Below are positions 10,166 to 23,083 of a DNA stretch of 64,000 bases, one piece after another. This DNA comes from Linanthus parryae (Eukaryota; Streptophyta; Magnoliopsida; Ericales; Polemoniaceae): positions 19,925,718-19,989,717 of the forward strand of contig JALGPY010000004.1 of the NCBI GenBank assembly GCA_023055425.1. Direction: 5' to 3'. The notes below the pieces were generated by a model. That model worked only from the letters and a program-made list of their open reading frames with translations, was not told where the DNA came from and made no database searches. A program made the translations under genes and the position numbers. Every line of letters starts with the position of its first letter. Within the stretch, counting starts at the first letter, position 1.

Positions 10166-11806
10166 ACTAGTGCTTCTTCGATTTCACCATCCGCAACTAG
10201 TGAAATTATCATATGAGACCCACTCAAAATTGCTGATTTGCTCTGACATATCATTGAACAGTTGGAGGAAAAATTGGAAGAAAAATTGGCCGCCATGAAA
10301 GCTGAAGTTTCCGTAGACGAGAAATTGCAGCAAACTGTGACTGCACTGGAGCCCAAACCAGCGCTACAGCCCATACCGCCTTCACTGCGCAGTTATCTCT
10401 GCCGATATTCAGGCACCACCAACTACGATGCTGTCGCAGATCCTTGCCACGCCACATAACCAGCACAAACTCTGGGCAGTTGCGCCGCCCTCCTCGACGT
10501 CGCTCTTGGCCATCTCAGCAAAGCCGCATAACCTCGCAGCAACCCTTCTAGCGTCGTTTGATCCCAAACTTCAAGAACAGCCGCCACCAACTCCCTTTGC
10601 GGCGCCACAACAATCAACATGGCCGCAACTACCGCTGCTACTGCAGCCCAGCAGGAAACGGAAACCCACCAAGGGTTCCCCCAACATTCTGTGCAACAGC
10701 CGCCATCGAACCAGGAACAAATTCAATCGGCAGTGGCCTTGCTCGTCGCTGCTCTCCGGGAGGTGACCGAGCCGACCGTACCTCTGCACTGGTATTCCCA
10801 AACCAGCCCTCCATCGTTGCCCACTCCGTGCTAGCAGCAACTGCATGTCCATTCTGCCATTTAAATTTTTTTGACGGCACATCTGCATAGCCAACAAAGG
10901 GGTACTCGATTTCACTCCCTAGTCCCTTCGGGTTCAAATCACTATTTGGGGCACACCATACTTTCTGGGTCTGAACACTTTTCCGGTAAGTTAAGAAGCA
11001 CAATATCATACTATGAGTCTGGTTATGTCTGTGGGCCAGCCTACGTATCCGGGCACATCTGTCGGTCCAGGTATTTAGATGGGTCAGAGCAATATTGTGG
11101 GTACGTACGTATTCACACAATCACAAATTGTGCGTAGACGCACCCAAGTTTTCAGTTATGAATCCACACACTTGGATTTTTAAAGTTGATAAGTATTTTC
11201 AGTATTACTAGACCGGATGGTCGTCTTCAGTTAGTGCAAGTATTTTTAGACAGTGATGCTACTACTTGGTTTCGGTATCGACAAAATGATTTCTACTTTG
11301 CAAGCTGGAATGCGTTTCTAGAGAAGACAAACTGCGCTTTGATATCAATTACTATCACGATTATCTCGGTTAGTTGTCCAAAATCCGCCAGCAAACCACG
11401 GTTCTTGCTTATCAGATCAAGTTTGATTTTTTTTTAATAGAATTAGACCGACACCCGTTCCACAATTTATATCTATTTTTGCGTCTTGTCTCACGCCACG
11501 GTTGGGACGTGAGTTAGTGTTACGCTATCTTTAGACCCTGGGTGCGAGACTTTTACTAGCCCGAGAGTTAAAGGCGATTCGGTCTCCATTACCAGCACTT
11601 AGCCCCTTCACAACGGCTACCTCACAGGATCCTCCGCCAGCTATGATACCTCCGACATGTCGACTGACTTCGGCAAAGAAACATGAATGGATGGAGAATG
11701 GGTTATGCTTCCGCTATGGTCAGAAGTACGGTAAGTACTTGTTCTTGGGGTCCAACAATAATGATCACTATGACGACCTTTGCATTGAAGACAATACAAT
11801 TGTCGA
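10166..11806 (+). pseudogene. Gypsy-A gag relic
   Basis: This is a decayed gag. Near 10260-10330 it encodes a charged coiled-coil start (MEEKLEEKLAAMKAEVSVDE), which fits the N-terminus of gypsy gag. At 11170-11420 it keeps the outline of a Retrotrans_gag domain (FKVDKYF, then a stop-riddled stretch corresponding to the Trp-rich core). At 11680-11720 it has a degenerate zinc-knuckle remnant (NGLCFRYGQKYG). Many stops and frameshifts interrupt it. The matching segments of Gypsy-B (42274-43049 and 56248-56591) confirm the identity. The sequence passes directly into the polypurine tract, showing that pol is missing. Confidence 0.7.
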
Positions 11807-11817
11807 CCGGGGGGAGT
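11807..11817 (+). promoter_or_regulatory. Gypsy-A polypurine tract
   Basis: CCGGGGGGAGT immediately precedes the 3' LTR start TGATAC. It is the plus-strand primer of the element and confirms the 3' LTR boundary. Confidence 0.75.
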
Positions 11818-12186
11818 TGATACGGGTACGTATCCAACAGAGGAGACGGCTACGGACACGACCTTGCGACGTGAAGATCGGAACCGTGCTCCACCAAAGT
11901 ATTTGACAAAATACGTGCCAAAGTATTTAGTATCTAGGAAATTATTTATGTTAGTTTATTATTAGGGGGGAGTTATCTCATTCTCTCAATTATCTAGGAG
12001 TCTTTGGAGTATTGAGCAGAGTTATTTAGTATTCATATCTGTTAGGGTTCAATTTTTTTTATCCGGTGAATGAATTGATTTAGTTTCTCTTTCGTAGTAT
12101 AGTTTGGAGATTTTCTGCTTCTCGAATTGCCTATCGGAGATCTATAGCATCTCCAATTGCTATACAATCGATGTTGTTCGGTATCA
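11818..12186 (+). repeat. Gypsy-A 3' LTR
   Basis: This 369-bp repeat of 9791-10165 has intact TGATAC...GTATCA termini. By eye the divergence from the 5' copy is large, roughly a fifth of positions, which indicates an old insertion. Confidence 0.8.
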
Positions 12187-13103
12187 ACCTCCAACTGAAG
12201 CTCACCCCTAAGATTCACCTTTAGCTTCACCTTCAACTTCATCTCATGGATTCACTTCTCCACCCCTTCATCTTCATCTTTCCTTTCACATTCACCACCT
12301 CATCGGTCGTATAACTTATATCATCCACTTAAAATTATTGTTAACCACTTACATAATTAATTGATAATGAAAATTATAAGAATAAATAATAAATGGGTAG
12401 ATAATTAGATTAAAAAAATATATTACATTATTAGAGTTTAGAGAAAGTTTTGGTACACTAATATTAGGAAAATAATTGAAACAATAATTTAAAAACCAAT
12501 TAATGCATTTGAGATTGTGTATTTTTCAAATTCATTTATAATTTCCTTGGAAATTGCTCGTTTCATCAAGGCACTACCCAACGAAATTAACAATATTAAA
12601 ATGAACCCCTCGGTGCGATTTCTGTTTGAGTATTAGATAATAAAAACTGATCAACTCACATGTCCACAACATCCCCTACAAATGCGGTATAGTATTTTTG
12701 AAAAACTATTTGCCAAAGTTCTTATTTATTATATCGATCTGTAACTTGAAATTACTTACTACGTGTGAATCATCGAGGTCGATAATAAAGATTAGAGTGA
12801 AAAGAAACAAATTTTACATACAAAATTTATTCTGTCTTTTTAGTTATCACAAATAACGATTGTTGGTTCCCCAAAGAAAAAGGGTGTTTGTAAAAAAAAC
12901 TATACAATAATTGGTAAGGTCGCAAAAAATAAAATAGTGAAATGTGTTATTTTATACTCCCTCCGTCGCAATATTTCGGCCCCAAAAGATTTGTCAACTT
13001 TCTTTTTTTGTGGCGCACAATATGGTCGTTTTTTTTAATATGTAAAAAAATATGAAAATAACATCATCAAGAAGTGAAAAAATATGCAAATATCTAAATA
13101 AAA
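12187..13103. other. AT-rich intergenic stretch with a possible Stowaway-type end
   Basis: There is no gene. At 12958 the sequence ACTCCCTCCGTCGCAATATT resembles the terminal repeat of Stowaway MITEs. I cannot find the partner terminus, so this is at most a broken copy. The rest is A/T-rich. Confidence 0.45.
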
Positions 13104-15437
13104 AACCGATGAATTAGGTGAATGTTCTATTCTTTCGATCTATTTTTATTCAGTTACCAAACAAAGGGTGATAGATTTCTACGTAATAAGACGCATCCAA
13201 TTGTCTAGATTGAATTATAGGACATAAAATAAGCATAACGAGATTCACATGCAATTAAGCCATATAAAATCCAATCTCATTACTCCCAAATGACATGTGA
13301 ACCCTAACCCCAAACTCGGGTCCTCATCTAATGAGTTTACTTACTCATAATTGATAACGCAATGAATGAATTAAAAGTATTCATAAAAAACAAAAGAGAT
13401 AGAGAGTTTAGAGAATTCAAACAAATCTTCTTAGCTCCAAGCCTTCAATCTCGTGCTTCGGGCCCTCTATTATACGTCAAACTCTAAATGCTTTGTCCCT
13501 AGGTTACTCATGTAGGTTCAGGACTAATTCACATACAATATTATCCAAAATTACCAATATTCCCTGAAATTTGGCGAGCTGGTGCTTTTGTGATCGTACG
13601 ATCACTTCCTTGAAATTTTTAAAGTAAAAGTGGTTGTACGTTCACTGTAAGATCACATAGAAGTCTTATATACGATCACTTCTCAAATTTGGCCAACCAT
13701 TGTGGTCGTACGTTCATACTAGTTGCATATCTTTTTTTTCCTCCTTCTTCGATGGACCATATTTTCCTCGTACAATCTCCATTTTGGCTCCCTGACCTAC
13801 CGTTATTAAGATCATTGGGTCTACTATAATTTTTAACTGTTATCACTCCAAATTTCCTTTTAGAAGTTAATAAGTCCTGCTAGTTTCAAAGGCTTGAAAC
13901 AACTTGTCTGTTTCAAGGCATTGAAACTGTTTCAAAGGTTTGAAACATACTGAGCATATACAACATGAACTTAGGGAGAGCTTATCTGTCTAATCTGATT
14001 TCCACTTCTCTATGATTGATTATATGCACATTGATGATGAAAGGAAAATCATTTTTTTGCTCTAAAACTATCATTAATCCATCTGTTTGAACAAGTTTTT
14101 GCAGGGTAAATCAATTGCCTATTTTGCAGGGTCACTTGCCTAAACTATGTTCTTGCAGAAAAGGAAATTGGATTGTTTGATTGATTCTGTGCTTATGCAA
14201 ATATGTCTTAACGTTCCTAACATATTCATCTACAAGATCAAGTCAATATCCTTTAAGATATTGAGCAACTATCCGTTGGGAAGACTTGTTAGACAAGTTA
14301 AAGATTTGCAGCAAATTTTTAGGAATGTTTGTTATGAGAAGATCTTGAAGATCTGCTATTTAAACAGGCTGCATAAGAGAGAATGACTGAAGATTTCCAA
14401 CAGAGAGACGAACACAGAAACTCAGAACATTCTCAGGATTGACAAGCAACACAGAAGGAGATTCATTTCACTCAATCCATTCCACAAGAAGATCACTGCG
14501 CATTCAACTGCTGCATCAGTTCTCAGTGCTCTTCTTTCTGATCTATATTTGTATATCATTCTGATAATACTTGTTAAATTTTTTTCTCGTGAATTTTTCA
14601 AAGTGAACAATAGAGAATTCTTGTTGAATCAGTTAGCTAGAGCAGATACTAGATAGGTTGGGAAGAACCACAAGCTGTGACAGAGTAAGAGAACTCTCAG
14701 TGCTCGAGATCTAGGGCTTAGCTTTTGATTAATAAGAATTGAATTGAAAATCCTGCAGGGATCAAGTCCCTGAGGTAGAGACGTAGGACCCAGTGGACTG
14801 AAATCTATAAATATTTGTTTCTCTTTCATTCATTTTGCTGTTCCATACTTAGACAAATCAACTGCACAAAATAAGTTTCAGTTCAAGAGCTTGAAAGGCA
14901 ATTCAAGGCCTTGAAAACTCTCAGCTTCTTATTTGTCATATGTTTTCTTTCCAAGGACTTGAAACTCATTTCAAGGCCTTGAAATACTTACAGATTTGCA
15001 CAAATTGCTTTGAAACTACTCTATTCCCCCCCTTCTAGAGTATTGATCCTGTTTCACTACCTACATTACTGTCTTTCAGTTAAGATATTATCAAAACTGT
15101 GAATGATGGTAATTTTTTTCTATTTCAAATTCTCTTCTCTTCATTCTCCTTAGCCATTCCTGAGCTTTTCTCATCTTCTAAAATTTTTTCACGCACCCCA
15201 TAAACTCTTCAAGGCTCTGGTACTTGAGATACATAACAATAAAACAAACCTGGATTATATTTGACGTATAAAATGCTCAAATTAATCGCGCAAACGCCAA
15301 GACTCTACAATATTGCACATAAGCTTCTATTCACAAATATTTCACTTATCCAACCATATACTCATCAAAATATATCGGGAAGCATGCAAAATAGTAGATA
15401 ATCAATAAAAAAATATAGCTCTGTTTACGGGTTATCA
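13104..15437 (-). repeat. Gypsy-R LTR fragment (copy 1), interrupted by a solo LTR
   Basis: This aligns with the Gypsy-R LTR at 31233-34058 in the same orientation, from a truncated left edge to a canonical end. On the minus strand it starts TGATAACCCG at 15437. It carries the Gypsy-R palindrome GTGATCGTACGATCAC at 13590-13605 and a relative at 13630-13645. The LTR is split by the solo LTR-b at 13871-15078. The host sequence resumes after that with ATATTATCAAAAC, as in the other copy. Confidence 0.75.
13871..15078 (+). repeat. Solo LTR-b (Sirevirus-like copia family), copy 1
   Basis: This 1208-bp unit is flanked by the 5-bp duplication GTTAA (13866-13870 and 15079-15083), with no internal region. 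Shared ends with 31817-33071 and with 56592 onward define it as one family (consensus start TGTAAGTTC, end ACTGTCTTTCA). Here the start has lost two bases (TAAGTCC). Its first 80 bp hold three TTTCAAGG-type dyads (13883, 13910, 13929), and more follow at about 14890 and 14970. Solo LTRs arise by recombination between the two LTRs of one element. The end region (TCTAGAGTATT) resembles the LTR end of Copia-3. Confidence 0.8.
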
Positions 15438-16331
15438 AATACCCCATACTTACAATTTGTGCATCCCCAGCAAACCCTCGTCTACTGCATTCACCCGTTT
15501 ACTAGCCGATTCAAGAAACAAACCACTCTACAGGACTCAAGATAATATAATGCGGAAATAAGATGCTAATGCAAGTTCTACAACTCAATATTTACAACAA
15601 AAAAAAAAAAAAATATATATTTAAAACACACAAAACAACTCTTTGTTTCTTTTTGAGAGATCCAAAAATCTCAATCACTTAAACGTGAATGTCATCAAGA
15701 TTTCATTGCTCGCCTCAAGATTCTTCAACACACAGCAAAGATTGGATTATAGAAGGTGATTATGTGCAAAGAAACGCTAAGGAAAAGCATACTGAAAACC
15801 TTTTTTTGTGAAGAATTTTACTTTAAGATTTTTGCAAGATTACGTTCTACATTTTAGTGGGTCCAACTGAATCAAGTTCCTATTCCAGTGTCCTTATTTC
15901 TCTTTCTTTTTCGTTCCACATTAAAATTTAAAATCTCTTAGCCTTGATTGCATTGAATGCATATTTTTCTTGTGAAAGGAGTCATGACTTCATGAGATAA
16001 GGCTTTATTTGAAATTATTTTTTGGCTTAGCTCTATTGTATTGAATACAAATTCCCCGTGTGCATGGAGGCATAGTAGGTTGTGAATGAATAATAAAGAT
16101 ACAAATATTTTTCAACTGTGAAAAGAGCTAAGGCGCGTGGGCTTTGTCGGATTTTGTCTGGAGAACTCCACAAAGGATACACCACTAGCCTCATAACATC
16201 AATTAGGCCATGACAACCGTACCTCATAAAGCAAACACAACACGAATGCATACCCTAGATCTCAAGAGTCCACAATTTTCCACGGAAAAATGATCATATG
16301 AGAGCATTGGGCAACCCTTTCCTGTCATCAC
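15438..16331. other. Unassigned DNA left of Copia-3; no gene
   Basis: I see no ORF, LTR terminus or tandem repeat apart from a poly(A) run near 15600. It reads across the Copia-3 insertion into 27094 onward, so this is the pre-insertion host sequence. Confidence 0.5.
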
Positions 16332-17834
16332 TGTTGATTCAAAGACCATTGAATGTGTTTTGGTTGGTAATTGTTTTGAGTGATGAAAGACAAAGACAAA
16401 GACATAAGCAGCAAAGAATTTCAGTTACTTCAAGGCCTTGAGATACTGACAGGACTTCAAAGCCTTGAGAGTTGGTTTATCCTGCTATATGTTCTAAAAC
16501 TTCTGTGATGCAGATTGGATATCTAATTATACAGATCAGAGATTTACTGCATATACTTATAATTTACACTATTTACATATCTAACACAACTGCAGATGAT
16601 CAGAACAGGAAGAATCAAAGTTATCTGGATTTAACTTTGAATATCTGAGAAGCAGGTTCAGAGCTCCAAGGCCTTGAGATGTGTCTTGAGCTGCTGACAG
16701 TTTTTACAGAACTAAGTTGATTCTTTCTTGCAGGTTGTGATTCTTATTATTGTTATTTTACTGACTTCTAAGAATCTTGAAATTGTTTTTTCATGATTTA
16801 TATGTATTAGAATTTATACAGGTTATTGTTCTAATCCGTTAACAAGTTTTATCAGAAACTGGATAACCAAACAGTCATAGCACTGTTATCTTTTTGGATT
16901 TTGTTGTTGCTGGGTTTCAATGCTGTTGCAGGGCTGTTAAACGTGCAGAAGTAATATCAACAAACTCCAACGGATATCCACTTAGAGATGTTTGAATTTC
17001 GGTTGAAAACAGAAAGAGGATTTGTAGGAACTGAGATCCTAAAATCTCTCAATTAGTTGCAGCTGTGGATAAAAGAGACTGTTTGAAATTTGAAGAGAAG
17101 AGAGGCTTGCAGAATACTCAGAAAGGTGTGACAAATTCGTGGGAGATCTTTCATTCAAACACACAAACATTCAAGCTTCAATCCAGATTCCAGAAGATCA
17201 AATCAATCCAATTTTCAGAAGAACACATCCAGGCTTCAACAGCTTATATTTTCTACTGTGTTCTTCACTTGTAATTTAATATATGTATCTTTAGATTATC
17301 TTAAACCTCACTTAACCTAGTGGTTGGTTGTTCAAGTGAACAACAACAGGTTCTTGTTAGCTCAACAGTTAGTAGCTGGAACTAGATAGGTTTGGAACCA
17401 CAAGCTGCATAGGTGTAAGGAAAACCACTTAGGCTTGAAGATCTAGGGCTATTTCTGTGTGAGTAATAAGAAGTAGTTGCCAAATACTGGTGGGATCAGA
17501 TCCCTCAGGCAGAGATTAGGTCCATTGGGACTGAACTTTGTAAATTTCTTTGTGTTCTTTACTTTACAGTTTGATTATTATCTGTTGCTTACAACTCAAA
17601 TCATACTAGGGTTCAAAAGCTGTTTAGAATTGATTACAGTTCAAGGCCTTGAAGCATTCTATTTTGCTTTTGAAAGGTTCAGACAGTTTACTAAAATCTC
17701 AAGGCCTTGAGATTTGAGTTTTACACAAAGTTATTCTGTTAAACTTTGAGTTTTGAAAAAAGTTTTCGTACTCTATTCAACCCCCCCTTCTAGAGTATTT
17801 ATGTCTTGTATTTAGTCTACATTACACACTTTCA
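16332..17834 (+). repeat. Copia-3 5' LTR
   Basis: It runs TGTTGATTC...CACTTTCA. TCAAGGCCTTGA-type dyads lie at 16430, 16457 (variant), 16666 (variant), 17641 and 17699. The last is the core of a 22-bp perfect palindrome (17694-17715). The promoter should lie inside this LTR, but I cannot single out one TATA box. Confidence 0.92.
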
Positions 17835-17836
17835 AT

Positions 17837-17850
17837 TGGTATTAGAGCTT
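17837..17850 (+). promoter_or_regulatory. Copia-3 primer binding site
   Basis: TGGTATTAGAGCTT lies two bases after the 5' LTR. It is the copia initiator-Met-tRNA site with one change in the usual TGGTATCAGAGC core. Confidence 0.88.
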
Positions 17851-17884
17851 GTGTCACTGTTATAGATCTAACAATCTGGTGACT

Positions 17885-19721
17885 ATGAGTAATGTAGGAG
17901 ATGGTGGCTTCTCACAAGGAAGGGCAGCCAACAAACCTCCATTGTTCTGTGGTGATAACTTCATGCATTGGAAGGCATTGATGAAGATGTTCATCATGGA
18001 ACTGTGGTCGATAGTTCAGAATGGTCCTCATGAGTACTACACTACAATTGATGGAGTCAGATGTATCAAGTCTAAGGAAAATCTTTCAGTTACTGAACTG
18101 GAAAAGGTATCAAAAAATGGCAAGGCTATGAATCTGTTATACTGTGCTCTTAATGCAGATGAGTTCAACAGAGTGTCAAATTGCAAGAGTGCCAAAGAAG
18201 TATGGGATAAACTGGTAGTGACATATGAAGGAACTAGCCAGGTTAAGCAGACCAAGATTAACATACTTCTGAGGCAATATGAGTTGTTCAAGATGAACTC
18301 AGATGAGACCATCAAGGAAATGTTCAAAAGATTCACTGATGTGGTGAACAATCTGGAGTCATTGGGAAAGAAGTTCTCAAATGAAGAGAAGGTCAGAAAG
18401 ATTCTGAGAAGCTTGCCAAAAGCCAAGTGGGAGCCAAAGACAGCAGCCATTGAGGAAGCTCAGGACTTGAGTCTTCTTCAGCTAGATGATCTACAAGGAA
18501 AGCTGCTCACTCATGAAATGTCTATGAAGGATGTGGAAGGTGATTTGAGTGAAAACGTCAGGAACCTAGCACTTAAAGAAAAAGACAGTGAAAAGTCTCA
18601 AAGCCTTGAGACTGAGGATGAACCTGATGATGAAGAGGCTTTAGCATTGATCTCCAAGGCCTTGGCCAGGATTCTCAAAAAGAAAAGAAACTCTGATAAC
18701 AGGGATTACAACAGAGAGAGATCAAGACCCTCAGGAAGCAAGGACTACAAAGGTAAACCTTCATCACAATCACATAAAATTATAGTAATGAACTGTTTTG
18801 AGTGTGGTGATGTATATCATTTAGTAAGGGACTGTCCACAAAAGAAGAAGAACAGGAACTTTCAGAAGAAAGACAGTGACAACAGAAGGAAGAAAGCCAT
18901 GATGGCTTCTTGAAGTGATTCTGATTCATCAAGTGACTCAGACACAGAAGAAGAACAAGCAAACTTATGCTTCATGGCAAAGCATGATGAGGGAAATTCA
19001 TCAGACAGACATATTGAATATATGGTAAAAATCTACTTGCTAGTCCTTCTAATGTACTTCCTGAAATTCTTAAAAGTATGTTTTTAAATGAGGAAAGTTA
19101 TAGAAATGAGATTTATGCTTTAAAGATTAAGATTCATGAGCAGGTAAAAAAAACCTGGACCAAGTTTTTTCAAACAAAACTTTTGAAGTTTCTAAGACAA
19201 AGATTGAAAAGGAATTCAAGGCCTTGGACAGCAGGTTCAAAGCCTTGAAGGCACAGATAAAAGAGGTTGTTGATCAAAATACTCTTTTGACTCAAAGGTA
19301 TGTTGATCTAAAAACTCATTTTGAGAATTTAGAACAACAAATCTGTTCTTTGACTGACAAACTTCAAGAGTCCAAGAAGGTCCTAGCTAGGTTTACAGGC
19401 TCAGAACATAATCTGAATCTCATTCTTGGAGGAAGTCTGAAATCAATGCATAAAAGTGGGATTGGCTATAATCCAAATTTTCCAAAGAAAGGCCAAACTA
19501 CTTTTGTCAAATCTTGTAGCAGACATTCTTCAAAATGTCATTACTGTGGAAAAATTGGTCATGTCAGATTAACTCGTCCCTTCAGAAGATCAGAACCTCA
19601 CATTATGAGAAATACTTATCCTTATCAGCTTAAGGGACATGTTAGGCAGATTTGGGTTCCAAAAGGAATTAGGCCACCAAACATGGCTGATTCTGAGTAT
19701 GACTCAAAGTTCTGCACTTAG
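17885..19721 (+). pseudogene. Copia-3 gag, broken
   Basis: This is the capsid/nucleocapsid protein of a Sirevirus-like copia. I choose the ATG at 17885, which opens MSNVGDGGFSQG. The N-terminal domain (PPLFCGDNFMHWKALMKMFI) and the following helical region are UBN2-type gag. A CCHC knuckle follows (CFECGDVYHLVRDC). The frame stops at a TGA (18911-18913) just before an acidic Ser/Asp stretch. It then runs with frameshifts through 19020-19220 into a coiled-coil segment (from 19224). A second knuckle-like motif follows (CHYCGKIGHVRLTR), whose last Cys position reads Arg. The linker contains TCAAGGCCTTGA-type dyads at 18598, 18654, 19216 and 19237 inside what was coding sequence. Confidence 0.85.
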
Positions 19722-19741
19722 TCTAACAGCCTGTTGAGGCA

Positions 19742-22700
19742 ATGATTTGTTTTTTACAGGATGTCACCAAGGCCTTGAAAGATCAGAAATGGATATTAGA
19801 CAGTGGATATTCCAGACATATGAGTGGAAAGAAGTCTCTCTTCACTGAACTTACAGAAAAATCTGGAGGAACAATCACACTTGGTGACAAAGAAAAATGC
19901 AATATCATTTGTATAGGTAGTATTGGTAATGGTTCTACTAATTCTAGATCTGATGTTCATCTGGTAGATGGACTTAAGTATAATCTTCTTAGTATCTCTC
20001 AGTTGTGTGATAAAGGTTATAAGGCTATATTTGACAAGGAGAAATGTGTGGTGCAAGATGAAAAATCTGGTGGTTGCATACTCACTGCTCCTAGATCATA
20101 TAATCTATATGCTATGAATACTAACAGTGTTGCAGGTGACAAGCTAAAATGCCTCAAGTCCTTGAAGGAAGATTCAAAGCTTTGGCACAGAAATCTTGGG
20201 CATATTAGTATACATACCTTGAATAAACTCATCTCTAAAGACTTGGTAAGAGGTTTACCATCACAGAAATTTTCAGATGATGAGGTATGCAAGGCATGTG
20301 TACAAGGTAAACAAACCAGAAGCTCATTCAAGCCTAAGAACTTTGTAAGTACTTCTAGACCCTTAGAATTGCTGCATATGGAGTTGTGTGGTCGTATGAG
20401 AGTTCAGACCCCAAAAGGTAAGAGGTATATGCTTGTTATAATTGATGATTATTCAAGATTTACTTAAATGATGTTTATTAGAGACAAAACTGAAGCTTTA
20501 TCTGAATTTTCTAGACTGTGCAAAGAGCTTCAAACTTTGAAAAGTTTACCTGTTGCATCTATTAGAAGTGATCATGGTAGGGGATTTGATCAACTAGACT
20601 TTGATTTGTTTTGTGCAAAGCATGGCATTTCACACAACTTTTCTACACCTAGAACTCCACAACAAAATGGAGTAGTTGAAAGGAGAATAGGACACTTGAG
20701 GATATGTCCAGAACCATGCTTCTTGAAAGTACTTTGCCAATTTTTTTATGGGCAGAAGCTGTTAACACTGCCAATTCTGTGCTGAATAGATGCTTGATTA
20801 GACCTATTTTGAAAAAGTCCCCTATGAACTGTTTAAAGGTAGAAAGCCCACTATTTCTTACTTCAAACCTTTTGGTTGTATCTGTTTTGTGCATAATAAT
20901 GGTAGAGACAATCTTGGTAAGTTTGATGCTAGAAGTGATGAAGGTGTATTTCTTGGATATTCTCAAACTAGCAAAGCTTATAGAGTTTATAATAGAAAAA
21001 CCAAGATTGTGGAAGAGAGCATCCATGTAATCTTTGATGAAAGTTCTAAGGATTCTCTGAGTGAAAGTTTTGCAGATCTAGATTTGAACAAGCATGAATC
21101 AGATGATGATGCTGTGAAAGAAGAAAAAGGCAAAACTAATGTGCACAATCAATCAGCAGAATCTCAAGGCCTTGAACCTCCTGCTGAACCAAAATCTCAA
21201 AGCCTTGATACAGAAGCTGAAACTTTCTATGATGCTCCCTCTACTGTTTCAAGGACTCAAAGTCTTGATGGAGAATACTCCTGGGTATCAAGAAAGAATT
21301 TTAAGTACCTTGCAGACCATACAGCTGATAACATTATATCAGATCCATCAACTGGAACTCAGACAAGAGGACAGTTGAAGAACTTGTGTGCTTTTAGTGC
21401 ATTTGTATCTTTGATTGATCCTAAAAATACTAAGGAAGCACTAGAAGATGCAGAAAGGATAATTGCAATGCAGAGTGAGCTGAATGAGTTTGAAAGGAAT
21501 AAGGTTTGGAATCTGGTTCCCAGACCTAAAGAGAAATCAGTTATTGGAACCAGATGGGTATTCAGAAACAAGCTTGATGAGAATGGCAAAGTGGTAAGAA
21601 ATAAAGCCAGACTAGTAGCTCAAGGATATAATAAGGAAGAAGGTATAGATTATGAGGAGACTTTTGCTCCTGTTTCCAGGTTAGAAGCTATTAGAATACT
21701 TCTTGCATTTGCATCTCACAATCACATAAAGCTTTATCAAATGGATGTTAAATGTGCTTTTCTGAATGGATGTTTACAAGAAGATGTTTTTGTAGCACAA
21801 CCACCTGGTTTTGAAGATGAAAACTTTCCTGATCATGTTTATAAACCGGACAAAGCTCTTTATGGTTTAAATCAAGCTCCAAGAGCTTGGTATGACAGAC
21901 TTTCAAAATTTCTACTTGAAAACAATTTCAAAAGAGGCCTAGTAAACAAAACTCTTTTCATTAAACACCATCAAAGTGATTTGTTATGAGTTCATATTTA
22001 TGTAGATGATATTTTATTTGGTGCTAATAATGATGCTCTTTCAAAAGAGTTTTCTAGTCTGATGTGCAGAGAGTTTGAGATGAGCCTAATGGGTGAACTG
22101 AATTTGTTTCTTGGATTTCATATCTTACAAATGAAGAAAGGAATTTTTGTGCATCAAGGAAAGTATACCAAGGACTTATTGAATAAGTACAATATGTCAC
22201 AGTCCAAGGTGCTTAAGACCCCTATGAGTTCATCACTCTCTTTAGACAAAGATTCAAATGGTAAGAATGTGAATCAAAAGGAATACAGAGGTATGCTTGG
22301 ATCATTGCTGTATTTAACTGCTAGTAGACCTGATATTATGTTTAGTGTCTGTATGTGTGCTAGATTCCAAGCAGATCCTAAGGAAAGTCATTTAACTGCA
22401 GTCAAAAGAATTTTTAGATATTTGAATGGAACCAGAGGCTTAGGGCTTTGGTATCCAAGAAGATCTAATTTTATGTTAAGTGGCTATTCAGATGCAGATT
22501 TTGCAGGATATAAAGTAGATAGGAAAAGTACTTATGGATGCTGTCAATTTCTTGGATCTTTACTGATCAGTTTGCATTCCAAAAAGCAAAATTATGTAGC
22601 ATTATCAACTGCAGAAGCTGAATATATTGCAGCTGGTCCTTGCTGTTCAAAAGTGCTATGGATTGCTCAACAACTTAGAGATCTTGGCTACAATTTCAGA

Positions 22701-22952
22701 AATGTGCCTCTTCATTGTGACAACACAAGTGCTATTTCAATCTCTAAGAATCCTGTCCAGCACTCAAGGACTAAGCACATAGATGTGAGACATCACTTCC
22801 TTAGAGATCATGCAGAACAAGGTGATGTTGTTTTAAATTTTATTTCTACTTCAATGCAGATTGCTGATATTTTCACTAAACCTTTTCCAGATGATAGGTT
22901 TTCATCTCTAAGGCTTGAATTGGGGATGTTAAACAAGGATGCATTGGTTTAG
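19742..22952 (+). pseudogene. Copia-3 pol (protease, integrase, RT, RNase H), broken
   Basis: In order it keeps a protease motif (WILDSGYS) and integrase zinc residues (HRNLGH, CKACVQGKQ). Of the integrase acidic residues, the first reads Glu (LLHMELCG), the second is in IRSDHG and the third in QNGVVER. RT follows ([36 protein letters not shown]). RNase H follows (SDADFAGYK, TAEAEYIAAG, HCDNTSAI). Lesions are a TAA at 20465-20467, frameshifts near 20690 and 20880, and a TGA at 21987-21989 just before the RT catalytic box. The integrase-RT linker is Ser/Asp/Glu-rich. Three palindrome-derived repeats in it (SQGLE, SQSLD, TQSLD) are encoded by dyads at 21164, 21197 and 21257. It is followed by GGGGGAG-rich sequence right after the stop. 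Confidence 0.9.
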
Positions 22953-22992
22953 GGGGAGTATTAGTACTTATATGTGTTTATGTGCTGAAATC

Positions 22993-23083
22993 TCAAAGCC
23001 TTGAGATTATACTTTCTGAAGCCTTGAAAGTATCGCTCAAAGCTTTGAAGTTTCTCAAACTGCAGAAAATCTCAAGGCCGTGA
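22993..23083 (+). repeat. Cluster of three TCAAGGCCTTGA-type dyads upstream of the third ORF
   Basis: Three dyads lie between the pol stop and the third ORF: TCAAAGCCTTGA (22993-23004), TCAAAGCTTTGA (23037-23048, a perfect palindrome) and TCAAGGCCGTGA (23072-23083). An AT-rich stretch with several TATA-like boxes (for example TATAATA at 23172) and a CT-rich leader follow before the ATG at 23403. Copia-4 keeps the same arrangement at about 60770-60870. I infer a possible internal promoter. Confidence 0.6.

Larger units (their letters stand above)
9791..12186 (+). mobile_element. Gypsy-A: deleted, decayed Ty3/gypsy element (LTR-gag-LTR)
   Basis: Two diverged LTRs of about 370 bp (9791-10165 and 11818-12186) with TGATAC...GTATCA ends flank a 1.65-kb interior that holds only gag relics and a polypurine tract. 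Protease, RT and integrase are absent, so the interior collapsed by deletion or the element was always non-autonomous. No clear 5-bp target duplication remains (ATCTT against ACCTC). Gypsy-B at 41897 belongs to the same family. Confidence 0.8.

Noticed and set aside
10258..10890. Overlapping ORFs on both strands as a host gene
   Set aside because: They lie in the Gypsy-A gag region between its LTRs, have Pro/Gln/Ala-rich low-complexity content, and match the layout of the Gypsy-B gag.
9786..12191. Target duplication around Gypsy-A
   Set aside because: The flanks ATCTT and ACCTC match at only three of five positions, which is not convincing.
12958..13100. Complete Stowaway MITE
   Set aside because: Only one end (ACTCCCTCCGT) is visible. 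No inverted partner or TA pair was found within a reasonable distance.
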